Below are positions 1 through 5,823 of a DNA stretch of 5,880 nucleotides, piece after piece. Location: the NCBI GenBank assembly GCA_945899335.1, contig CAMDIP010000093.1, forward strand, positions 1 to 5,880, given 5' to 3'. The translations under genes and the position numbers were made by a program. The notes under the pieces are model-generated. The model saw nothing but the letters and a program-made list of their open reading frames with translations, was not told where the DNA came from and searched no databases. This DNA comes from Bordetella parapertussis (lineage in GTDB: Bacteria; Pseudomonadota; Gammaproteobacteria; Burkholderiales; Burkholderiaceae_C). The stretch's first letter is position 1, and each line of letters opens with the position of its first letter.

Positions 1-1377
1 ATGGTCGAGGGAGCGCAAGTCGATTACGACACCGCCACCCGCATCGAGAGCCGCAAGCTGGCCAAGGTGATGGTGAGCCAAACCACCAAGAACATGATCA
101 CTGCGTTCTTTTTCAACCTCAATGCCATCAAGGCAGGTAAATCCAGACCAAGTGGTTTTGCGCCTTGGAAACCTGCCAAGGTGGGTATCTTGGGCGCCGG
201 CATGATGGGGGCTGGCATCGCTTATGCCAACGCCATGAAAGGCATTGCCTGCGTGTTGCGAGACACCAGTTTGGAGAAAGCCGAGCGGGGGCGTGACTAC
301 AGCCGCCAATTGACCGACAAGCGGGTTGCGCAAAAGCGCATGAGCGAGGCCAAGCAAGCGCAGGTGCTGTCGTTGATACACCCCTCGGCGCAGCTGCAAG
401 ATTTGCAAGGCTGCGATTTGGTCATTGAAGCGGTGTTTGAAAACCGTGCCCTCAAAGCGCAAGTCACCCAAGAGGCAGAAGCCCTGATGGCGGCGGGCGG
501 CGTGTTCGCCTCCAACACCTCGACCTTGCCCATCACTGGCTTGGCCCAAGCCAGCGTCAGGCCCACAAAATTTGTCGGCCTGCATTTCTTCTCGCCGGTG
601 GACAAAATGCGTTTGGTTGAAATCATCAAAGGCGCACACACCGACGATGAAACCTTGGCACGTGCCTACGACTATGTGGTCGCGATTGGCAAGACACCCA
701 TTGTGGTGAATGACTCGCGGGGGTTCTTCACCAGTCGCGTGTTTGGCACCTATGTGATGGAGGGCGCGGCCATGTTGGGTGAGGGCATTCCTGCGGCCTT
801 GATCGAACACGCTGCCTTGGCAGCTGGGATGCCGGTAGGGCCTTTGGCTGTGATGGATGAAACCTCTTTATCGCTTTCTGTGCATGTCATGGAGCAAACC
901 CGCAGCGATTTCGCGGCTGAAGGCAAAACCTACGTCAGTTCCGCAGGTGAAAAAATTGTCGAGCGCATGGTCAACGAATTCAAACGCTCAGGGCGAGCTG
1001 CAGGTGCGGGTTTTTACGATTACTCATCCGCTGGTCCCAAGCGCTTATGGTCGGGTTTGAAACAGCATTTTGAAAAACCCTTGATGGGTGAACCCCAAGC
1101 GCTGCAGTTGGCTATGAAGCAGCGACTGCTTTACCGCCAAGCGGTAGAGACGGCGCGTTGCTTGCAAGAAAACGTGCTGACCTCTGCGCATGACGCCAAC
1201 ATCGGTTCTATTTTTGGCATTGGCTTTCCGGCGTGGACGGGGGGCGCATTGCAATTCGTCTTCTCTGAAGGCTTGGAAACTTTTGTCAGCAACTGCCGCC
1301 AGTTAGCCCAGCAGCATGGCCAAGGTTTTGAATTGAGTTCTGAAGTGATCGATTGCCTGATGAAACATCGGCCCTGA
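1..1377 (+). CDS. 3-hydroxyacyl-CoA dehydrogenase part of a FadB/FadJ-like beta-oxidation protein (5' partial)
   Basis: This gene encodes the NAD-dependent dehydrogenase half of a multifunctional fatty-acid oxidation protein, which oxidises L-3-hydroxyacyl-CoA to 3-ketoacyl-CoA in the cytoplasm. Residues 1-58 match the helical linker that follows the enoyl-CoA hydratase domain in FadB/FadJ (VDYDTATRIESRKLAK, then SQTTKNMI). The Rossmann fold follows, with GAGMMGAG at 65-72 and an acidic residue D88 where NAD-specific folds carry one. IEAVFEN lies at 142-148, SNTST at 171-175 and LHFFSPVDKM at 194-203. By family knowledge H195 and E207 form the catalytic His-Glu pair. The C-terminal helical domain holds PVGPLAVMDE (278-287), GAGFYDY (335-341) and FGIGFPAWTGG (405-415). 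A free-standing dehydrogenase would begin at the Rossmann fold, so the ATG at base 1 is probably an internal Met and the hydratase domain lies upstream of the window. Whether it is FadB or FadJ cannot be decided. The TGA stop is at 1375-1377. Confidence 0.9.
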   Translation: MVEGAQVDYDTATRIESRKLAKVMVSQTTKNMITAFFFNLNAIKAGKSRPSGFAPWKPAKVGILGAGMMGAGIAYANAMKGIACVLRDTSLEKAERGRDYSRQLTDKRVAQKRMSEAKQAQVLSLIHPSAQLQDLQGCDLVIEAVFENRALKAQVTQEAEALMAAGGVFASNTSTLPITGLAQASVRPTKFVGLHFFSPVDKMRLVEIIKGAHTDDETLARAYDYVVAIGKTPIVVNDSRGFFTSRVFGTYVMEGAAMLGEGIPAALIEHAALAAGMPVGPLAVMDETSLSLSVHVMEQTRSDFAAEGKTYVSSAGEKIVERMVNEFKRSGRAAGAGFYDYSSAGPKRLWSGLKQHFEKPLMGEPQALQLAMKQRLLYRQAVETARCLQENVLTSAHDANIGSIFGIGFPAWTGGALQFVFSEGLETFVSNCRQLAQQHGQGFELSSEVIDCLMKHRP

Positions 1378-1426
1378 AGGGGCATGGTTGAAGCTGCCTA
1401 CAATGACACTTTGTTAGGAGTGATGC

Positions 1427-1849
1427 ATGAAGCGCTTTTTGGTTTTAAGTTTGTTTGCAGTGGCGATGGCGGCCCATGCTGAATGGACACCCATCATGCA
1501 AGATGCTGACTTTGGCGAAAACCATTACATCGACTTGGCAAGCATCAGCGATGTGGATGGCATGATACAAGTCACCACCATGTCCGACTATCCCACAGGC
1601 AAAAAAGAGGCGTGTAAAGGTGACAGCTGTGCTTACCTCACCAGTTCACGTATTTCTGTTCGGCATGTCCAATGCCTGACTTACCGGCAGCGCCAAATCA
1701 AGTTCACTGACTTTGATGGGCGCATGGGCAACGGCAATGTCACCCAAGGCGGCGCATCGTCAGATCCCAAAAAACGTTATTTCCGCTGGTACACACCTCA
1801 GCCCAAATCGTTCTTTGAGGCCTTGATCAGAAAAGTTTGCGCCACTTAA
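1427..1849 (+). CDS. Secreted surface-adhesin protein E-like protein
   Basis: This is a 140-residue exported protein. It has a classic signal peptide: MKRF, a hydrophobic stretch to about residue 15, and AHA before a likely cleavage after A18. The mature part starts EWTPIMQDADFGENHYIDLASI and resembles the surface-adhesin protein E family: W20, a Y-x-D-x-x-S/I strand (34-40), a DY strand (54-55), a cysteine near the middle (C83), the GRMGNGNV turn (98-105) and a C-terminal cysteine (C138). C83 and C138 probably form the family disulfide. An extra close pair, C63 and C68, sits in a loop. Family members are small periplasmic or outer-membrane-associated proteins of poorly known role, and the adhesin name comes from a Haemophilus protein, so function here is open. 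An AGGAG ribosome site at 1416-1420, six bases before the ATG, supports the start. TACAAT at 1399-1404 could be a -10 box, but I see no good -35. Confidence 0.75.
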   Translation: MKRFLVLSLFAVAMAAHAEWTPIMQDADFGENHYIDLASISDVDGMIQVTTMSDYPTGKKEACKGDSCAYLTSSRISVRHVQCLTYRQRQIKFTDFDGRMGNGNVTQGGASSDPKKRYFRWYTPQPKSFFEALIRKVCAT

Positions 1850-1861
1850 GGCAACCAGCGC
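1850..1861. other. 12-base gap between convergent stop codons
   Basis: Only 12 bases separate the TAA of the plus-strand secreted-protein gene (1847-1849) from the TAA of the minus-strand cyclase-family gene (complement of 1862-1864). There is no room for separate terminators with U-tracts, and none is visible. Transcripts from the two sides probably overlap at their 3' ends, or termination depends on Rho inside the opposing gene. The overlap is inference; the spacing is read directly. Confidence 0.7.
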
Positions 1862-2923
1862 TTAGACCGTGGCGATGGGTGCCGCGGGTGAGCCAATCGC
1901 TCCCGGCAAACGCAGGGGCGGTGCAGTGAGTAAAAACCGTGAACGGCCATGGGCTCGCAGCCAGTTAGCCAAGGGCGTGAGATGCCACAACTCGCCCAAG
2001 TGAACCCCCAGCTTGAATAAGCAATGCTCATGCAAAGGCAGGGCGGCGCAAGCGCCTGCATGGGGCAGAGCAGGGTAGGTTTCCACCGCGTAGTTGTCGG
2101 CGATCAGGGCGATCAAACCGCTGTCTGTGATCCATTGTTTCAAGCGCTCGTCGCGCCCATCAAGGCTTGAGCCGCTTTTGTCTAAAACCGCGCCGACGGG
2201 CTGTTTGTTCATGCCCAGCAGCACCTCGCCAAAACCGGTGTGCAAACACACCATATCGCCTTCTTCCACCACCACTTTGTCTTTGGCCATGATGTCCATC
2301 AGCATGTCGTAGCCCACCACCGCGCCGGTGTTGCCCACATGGGCGTGCAAGTCGATCATCACCGCACGGCCTTGCACGCAACGCTCAGCCATTTTTTCGA
2401 TGCCCAAGGCTTTGGCATAAGAGGTGGACTCGCGTGGCACTTTGATGAAATCGAAAATGCCTGCGCCCTCGTTGTGGTCTGGGCCAATGACGTCGGTGCC
2501 AGCGCGAAAGCCGTTGTAGTACAGCGCAACGGGTTGACCATCGCCGTCGGCGTCGAACATAGATCCTGCATGCGCCAAACTGTCCCACTGCGTGCTGTAT
2601 TGCAAATGCATGATGACCAAGTCGTCGCTCATGACATCGGTACACAAGGGGTCGTCGCACCACATTTGGTAGTTCATATTCGGCTTGCCGTTGCGCACTG
2701 TGGGGCGCAGGACGGGCGGGCTGCGGCGCGGGTTGAGCACCGAGCCGCCAGGGAAGTCCAGCGGCAAGCTCAGGTTAAAGCTCAGGCCCTGTTTGACCTC
2801 GGACACGCCTTGCAAGACTTTGGCGGGGGTGAGCAAATTCATTCGGCCAAACTGGTCGTCGGGGCCGAAGTCCCCCCAAGTTGAACCTTCGGGGCGGTTT
2901 TTCCAGCGGGAAGATGTGCTCAT
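1862..2923 (-). CDS. Cyclase-family metal-dependent hydrolase (KynB/isatin-hydrolase superfamily)
   Basis: This 353-residue protein has no signal peptide and is likely cytoplasmic. The N-terminal block WGDFGPDDQFGRMNLLTP (16-33) is typical of the large 'cyclase family protein' group, which is distantly related to kynurenine formamidase and isatin hydrolase. Other landmarks are the central STQWDSLAH (110-118), GRAVMIDL (185-192), EGDMVCLHTGFGE (221-233) and PLHEHCLFKLGVHLGELWHL (296-315). Characterised relatives hydrolyse N-formyl groups or open cyclic amides with Zn or Mn, so amide or lactam hydrolysis is a reasonable class guess, but the substrate is unknown. The canonical HxGTHxDxxxH motif appears here as QYSTQWDSLAH, so two of its histidines are replaced by glutamine while D114 and H118 are kept. 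The start is supported by AAGG (complement of 2931-2934) seven bases upstream of the ATG. It is transcribed divergently from the amidase/acetamidase pair, which suggests a shared pathway. Confidence 0.85.
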   Translation of the reverse strand: MSTSSRWKNRPEGSTWGDFGPDDQFGRMNLLTPAKVLQGVSEVKQGLSFNLSLPLDFPGGSVLNPRRSPPVLRPTVRNGKPNMNYQMWCDDPLCTDVMSDDLVIMHLQYSTQWDSLAHAGSMFDADGDGQPVALYYNGFRAGTDVIGPDHNEGAGIFDFIKVPRESTSYAKALGIEKMAERCVQGRAVMIDLHAHVGNTGAVVGYDMLMDIMAKDKVVVEEGDMVCLHTGFGEVLLGMNKQPVGAVLDKSGSSLDGRDERLKQWITDSGLIALIADNYAVETYPALPHAGACAALPLHEHCLFKLGVHLGELWHLTPLANWLRAHGRSRFLLTAPPLRLPGAIGSPAAPIATV

Positions 2924-2956
2924 GGCGATGCCTTAAATCGGTGCATGACAAAACCC

Positions 2957-2962
2957 ATTATG
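2957..2962 (-). promoter_or_regulatory. Candidate -10 box for the cyclase-family gene
   Basis: On the minus strand this hexamer reads CATAAT, five of six matches to the sigma-70 -10 consensus. It lies about 33 bases upstream of the ATG, leaving room for a short leader that includes the AAGG ribosome site. No convincing -35 is present at 16-18 bases spacing (the region reads GTAAAA or similar), so it may need an activator or be spurious. Confidence 0.3.
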
Positions 2963-3006
2963 GCCTGCTCTGTTTATCCTTTTTACTTGAATTGGAAAAT
3001 TATTTA

Positions 3007-3036
3007 TGGACAAATCCCGCCGCCATCGCGCACAAT
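3007..3036 (+). promoter_or_regulatory. Candidate sigma-70 promoter for the amidase-acetamidase operon
   Basis: TGGACA at 3007-3012 matches the -35 consensus in five of six positions. CACAAT at 3031-3036 matches the -10 consensus in four of six, with an 18-base spacer. Transcription would start near 3043, giving a leader of roughly 18 bases that still contains the AAGGGG ribosome site. The AT-rich stretch just upstream (about 2971-3006) could act as an UP element. This was found by eye and has not been tested. Confidence 0.4.
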
Positions 3037-3049
3037 GGGACTCACCATC

Positions 3050-3055
3050 AAGGGG
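3050..3055 (+). promoter_or_regulatory. Ribosome binding site that sets the amidase start
   Basis: AAGGGG lies five bases before the ATG at 3061. The reading frame is open further upstream, back to about 2881, but that extension runs antisense through the start of the divergent cyclase-family gene and shows no amidase-like sequence. This site therefore fixes the start at 3061. Confidence 0.7.
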
Positions 3056-3060
3056 TTGCC

Positions 3061-4461
3061 ATGAGCCAAGACAAAGCACATTTCACTGAATTGCTGGAAA
3101 TTTCCAAGCAGATTCAATCTCGCCAAATTTCCTCTGTCGAGGCCACCCAAGCCCAGCTCAAACGCATCGAGCAACTCGATGGCAGCTTGAAGAGCTATGC
3201 CACCGTCATGGCCGATCACGCGCTGGCAGACGCTCAGGCGGCAGACAAGGCCATTGGCGCTGGGCACATCTTGGGGCCGCTGCACGGTGTGCCTATTGCT
3301 GTGAAAGACCTGTGTTGGACAGCTGGCACCAAGACGGCTGCTGGCATGACCATCCATGCCAACAACATCCCCAAAGAAGACGGCACCGTGGTGCGCAAAC
3401 TGCGCGAAGCTGGCGCGGTCATTTTGGGCAAGTTGCAGCTGACCGAAGGCGCTTACGCAGACCACCACCCCAACATCACGCCACCCGTCAACCCTTGGGG
3501 CGCAGGGCAATGGCCGGGTGCATCTTCCAGCGGCTCAGGCGTGGCCACCGCCGCAGGCCTGTGCTACGGCTCGCTGGGGTCGGACACCGGCGGCTCCATT
3601 CGCTTTCCCTGTGCCGCCAATGGCATCACTGGCATCAAGCCTACATGGGGGCGGGTCAGCCGCTATGGCGCTTTCGAGTTGGCCGCCACCCTAGACCACT
3701 TGGGGCCCATGACCCGCAGTGCGGCAGACGCAGCAGCTATTTTGGGCGTGATCGCGGGTGCGGATGCCAAAGACCCCACCGCCAGTTTGTTACCAGTACC
3801 CGATTACTTGGCCAGCATGAGCAAAGGCCTCAAAGGTGTTCGTGTCGGTATCGATTTAAAGTGGAGCTTGGAGGGCATCGACGAGCCCAGCAAGCAAGCT
3901 TTCATGGCCATGATCGAGGTAGCCAAGGCGCAAGGCGCTATTGTCAAAGAAGTGAAGTTCCCCGACCCTCAACATGCCATTGACGACTGGTTTCCCTTGT
4001 GCGGCGCTGAGACTGCCGTGGCGCATGAGGCCACTTACCCCTCTCGCAAGTCTGAGTACGGCGCTGGCTTGGCGGGTTTGATCGACCTAGGCCACGCTTT
4101 GAGCGGCATGGATTACCAAAAAATCATTTTGCGCCGCCACGACTTCAGGGGCCGCGTAGACACCTTGTTCCAAGACATCGATTTGCTGCTGATTCCCACC
4201 ACCGGCATTGCCGCGCCCACATGGGAGCGCATGAGCAAATTGGCCACCGACGCCGAGTTGCTCAGCGCCTTGTTGAAATTCACTTGCCCGTTTGACATGA
4301 CGGGCCAACCCACCATCACTTTGCCAGCTGGCTTCACGCCCCAAGGTATGCCGATTGGTTGCCAGTTTGTCGGTCGCCATTTCGAGGAAGACATGATCAT
4401 CCGCGCTGGCTGGGCATTTCAGCAAGCCACCGATTGGCACCGTCATCACCCCAAAGTTTGA
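3061..4461 (+). CDS. Amidase-signature family amidase (GatA-like fold)
   Basis: This 466-residue cytoplasmic hydrolase should cleave a carboxamide to a carboxylate and ammonia or an amine. The Ser-cisSer-Lys machinery of the amidase signature family is complete. K82 sits in GVPIAVKDL, the cis-Ser S155 begins the Ser/Gly loop GASSSGSG (153-160), and the nucleophile S179 is in GSDTGGSIRFP (173-183). The 24-residue S155-S179 spacing equals that known for GatA and FAAH. The N-terminal helix has the usual ISSVEATQAQLKRIE (23-37), and GQPTITLPAGF and GMPIGCQFVG near the C-terminus complete the family pattern. Length is normal. No gatB or gatC is beside it, so a catabolic amidase is likelier than tRNA amidotransferase subunit A. 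It is followed after 17 bases by an acetamidase/formamidase gene and should be co-transcribed with it. The natural substrate cannot be inferred. Confidence 0.93.
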   Translation: MSQDKAHFTELLEISKQIQSRQISSVEATQAQLKRIEQLDGSLKSYATVMADHALADAQAADKAIGAGHILGPLHGVPIAVKDLCWTAGTKTAAGMTIHANNIPKEDGTVVRKLREAGAVILGKLQLTEGAYADHHPNITPPVNPWGAGQWPGASSSGSGVATAAGLCYGSLGSDTGGSIRFPCAANGITGIKPTWGRVSRYGAFELAATLDHLGPMTRSAADAAAILGVIAGADAKDPTASLLPVPDYLASMSKGLKGVRVGIDLKWSLEGIDEPSKQAFMAMIEVAKAQGAIVKEVKFPDPQHAIDDWFPLCGAETAVAHEATYPSRKSEYGAGLAGLIDLGHALSGMDYQKIILRRHDFRGRVDTLFQDIDLLLIPTTGIAAPTWERMSKLATDAELLSALLKFTCPFDMTGQPTITLPAGFTPQGMPIGCQFVGRHFEEDMIIRAGWAFQQATDWHRHHPKV

Positions 4462-4464
4462 GTC

Positions 4465-4471
4465 AAAGGAG
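4465..4471 (+). promoter_or_regulatory. Ribosome binding site that sets the acetamidase start
   Basis: AAAGGAG, a strong Shine-Dalgarno match, lies seven bases before the ATG at 4479, in the short space after the amidase stop. The frame is open back into the amidase gene (to about 4359), but that part is a shadow of amidase codons. This site decides the start. Confidence 0.8.
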
Positions 4472-4478
4472 TATCTCT

Positions 4479-5468
4479 ATGTCATGGTTAGAACAATCCA
4501 TCATGCGCCAACGTGGCGTGGCCCAAGGTCGTCAAGCTGTCACCCACGAGTTGACCGAGGCCAAGCAAGGCACTTACCACTACACCATTGGCCCGTACTC
4601 GCAGCCGGTGTTGAGCGTCAAGCCTGGCGACCGCATCATCGTTGAGACGCGTGACGCTTTTGATGGCAAAGTGAAAACAGAGCAAGACCTGCCCTCCAAA
4701 GTGCTGACCATGCCCTTTGTCAATCCGCAAAACGGTCCCATCATGGTCGAAGGCGCGCAGCCTGGTGATGTGATTGCGGTGTACATCGAATCGATGGCCC
4801 CGCGTGGCCCCAACCCGCGTGGCACCTGCGCCATGATCCCTGAGTTTGGTGCTTTGAGCGCCACCATGTTCACCTCGCTGTTGACCCAACCTTTGCCCGA
4901 GATTGTTCGCAAGATCGATGTGGATGAAAAAGGGGTGTACTGGAGCAAGCGCGTAACGCTGCCCTACAAGCCGCACATTGGCACCTTGAGTTGCTCGCCC
5001 ATGCTCGACTCCATCAACACCTTGACGCCCGACACCCACGGCGGCAATATGGATTTGCCCGATATGGGACCAGGCAGCATCACCTATTTACCGGTGTGTA
5101 CCGATGGCGCAAGGGTGTTCATTGGTGACGCCCACGCTTGCCAAGGCGATGGCGAGGTGTGTGGCACCGCGGTGGAGTTTCAAAGCACCACCACCATTCA
5201 GGTTGACCTCATCAAAAACTGGGCCATCACTTGGCCACGTTTGGAAACCGAAGACATGATCATGACCATTGGCAGCGCGCGGCCTTTGGAAGACGCCACC
5301 CGCATCGCCTACAAAGATTTGGTGTTGTGGATGGAAGCCGAGTTTGGCTTCGACCGTTGGGACGCTTACATGATGCTCAGCCAATGCGGCAAGGTGCGTT
5401 TGGGTAACTTTGTTGATCCCAAATACACCGTAGGGGCGGGCATATTGAAGGAATACCTCAAGCCGTAA
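4479..5468 (+). CDS. Acetamidase/formamidase family protein
   Basis: This 329-residue cytoplasmic protein belongs to the FmdA/AmdA family, whose members hydrolyse formamide, acetamide or related short amides to the acid and ammonia. Family landmarks in order are VKPGDRIIVETRDAF (47-61), NPQNGPIMVEGAQPGDVIAV (82-101), PHIGTLSCSP (165-174), HGGNMDLPDMGPGSITYLPV (187-206) and GDAHACQGDGEVCGTAVE (216-233). The last block carries the conserved His/Asp/Glu cluster typical of the active centre. It belongs to the shorter form of the family rather than the roughly 400-residue formamidases, and such short members are often annotated on homology alone, so a larger or different amide may be the substrate. 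It lies 17 bases after the amidase with its own strong ribosome site, so the two probably form one operon. The TAA stop is at 5466-5468, and a hairpin follows shortly. Confidence 0.9.
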   Translation: MSWLEQSIMRQRGVAQGRQAVTHELTEAKQGTYHYTIGPYSQPVLSVKPGDRIIVETRDAFDGKVKTEQDLPSKVLTMPFVNPQNGPIMVEGAQPGDVIAVYIESMAPRGPNPRGTCAMIPEFGALSATMFTSLLTQPLPEIVRKIDVDEKGVYWSKRVTLPYKPHIGTLSCSPMLDSINTLTPDTHGGNMDLPDMGPGSITYLPVCTDGARVFIGDAHACQGDGEVCGTAVEFQSTTTIQVDLIKNWAITWPRLETEDMIMTIGSARPLEDATRIAYKDLVLWMEAEFGFDRWDAYMMLSQCGKVRLGNFVDPKYTVGAGILKEYLKP

Positions 5469-5478
5469 TTGACGCAAC

Positions 5479-5500
5479 CCGTCATTGTTCGCAATGACGG
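5479..5500. terminator. Perfect 9-bp hairpin with TTCG loop between convergent genes
   Basis: CCGTCATTG (5479-5487) and CAATGACGG (5492-5500) pair perfectly around a TTCG loop, with the stem starting 11 bases after the acetamidase stop and ending 6 bases from the cytochrome stop. The position suggests a bidirectional terminator shared by the convergent genes. Neither strand has a U-rich tract after the stem, so it is not a textbook intrinsic terminator. It could instead stabilise 3' ends or be a dispersed palindromic repeat. TTCG loops are exceptionally stable when closed by C-G; here the closing pair is G-C. Confidence 0.55.
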
Positions 5501-5506
5501 AGCGAG

Positions 5507-5812
5507 TTACTTCAATCCCAAAATCCAGGCCGCGAGCTGTTTAGCTTCAGCCTCTTTCACCTGTGGATTGGCAGGCATCGGAATAGCTCCCCACACGCCA
5601 CTGCCACCTGCGATGATTTTGGTAGCAAGGGTGGCGGCTGCCGCTTTGTTACCCGCGTATTTGGCAGCGACTTCTTTGAACCCAGGCCCGACCACTTTGT
5701 TGTCCACCGAATGGCAAGCCAAGCAGTTCTTGGCTTGCGCCAGTTCTTTGTTGGCCATGGCGGGGGTGGCCAAGCAAAGACCCAGCAGGGTGGCAGTCAT
5801 CACACGTTTCAT
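5507..5812 (-). CDS. Periplasmic class I cytochrome c (c551/c552-like)
   Basis: This is a small electron carrier of 101 residues. A signal peptide (MKRVMTATLLGLCLATPAMA, cleavage after A20) directs it to the periplasm, leaving a mature protein of about 81 residues, the usual size of c8-type cytochromes. Heme attachment is at CLACH (30-34: C30, C33, and H34 as axial ligand). VGPGF follows at 41-45, and GGSGVWGAIPMP at 69-80 supplies the likely second ligand M79. The C-terminal helix (EAEAKQLAAWILGLK) packs against the N-terminal helix in this family. Relatives carry electrons to cytochrome oxidases, nitrite reductase or peroxidases, and nothing here selects among these. AAGGA (complement of 5819-5823) lies six bases before the ATG. 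The stop of an upstream minus-strand gene is only 11 bases away, so it is probably not first in its transcript. Confidence 0.92.
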   Translation of the reverse strand: MKRVMTATLLGLCLATPAMANKELAQAKNCLACHSVDNKVVGPGFKEVAAKYAGNKAAAATLATKIIAGGSGVWGAIPMPANPQVKEAEAKQLAAWILGLK

Positions 5813-5823
5813 GGGTTTTCCTT

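Larger units (their letters stand above)
2924..3060. promoter_or_regulatory. Divergent intergenic promoter region
   Basis: These 137 bases lie between the divergent starts of the cyclase-family gene and the amidase gene and are the only sizeable space that could hold promoters for both. An AT-rich patch at about 2971-3006 stands out from the GC-richer coding sequence around it. Candidate sigma-70 elements can be seen for each direction and are listed separately. A short interrupted palindrome, CCAT-T-ATGG at 2955-2963, overlaps the leftward -10 candidate but is too short to call an operator. No regulator gene is in the window. Confidence 0.6.

Noticed and set aside
1..3. ATG at base 1 as the true start of the dehydrogenase gene
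   Set aside because: The first 58 residues match the interdomain linker of FadB/FadJ proteins rather than an N-terminus, and no upstream sequence is visible to show a ribosome site. An internal Met is more likely.
1371..1383. GCCC/GGGC hairpin at the end of the dehydrogenase gene as a terminator
   Set aside because: The stem is only four base pairs, overlaps the stop codon and has no U-tract after it.
1847..1864. TAAG...CTTA inverted repeat spanning both convergent stop codons
   Set aside because: It is formed mostly by the two TAA stops themselves, with only a few more pairs and a bulge, so it is probably chance.
2240..2884. Long open frame on the plus strand opposite the cyclase-family gene (214 codons)
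   Set aside because: It is His/Val/Ala-rich in a way typical of an antisense shadow, has no family resemblance, and lies wholly opposite a well-supported gene.
2881..3060. N-terminal extension of the amidase upstream of 3061
   Set aside because: It begins at a TTG without a ribosome site, overlaps the divergent gene's start and would consume the promoter region. The ATG at 3061 has a good ribosome site and fits the family N-terminus.
3312..3983. Open frame overlapping the amidase in another plus-strand frame (223 codons)
   Set aside because: The translation is Arg/His/Gln-rich low-complexity sequence, as expected from reading GC-rich codons out of phase, and the amidase is unambiguous.
4359..4478. 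N-terminal extension of the acetamidase into the amidase gene
   Set aside because: The extension is amidase coding sequence read out of frame. The strong AAAGGAG before 4479 marks the real start.
4488..5039. Minus-strand open frame opposite the acetamidase gene (183 codons)
   Set aside because: It lacks recognisable motifs and is fully antisense to a strongly supported gene.
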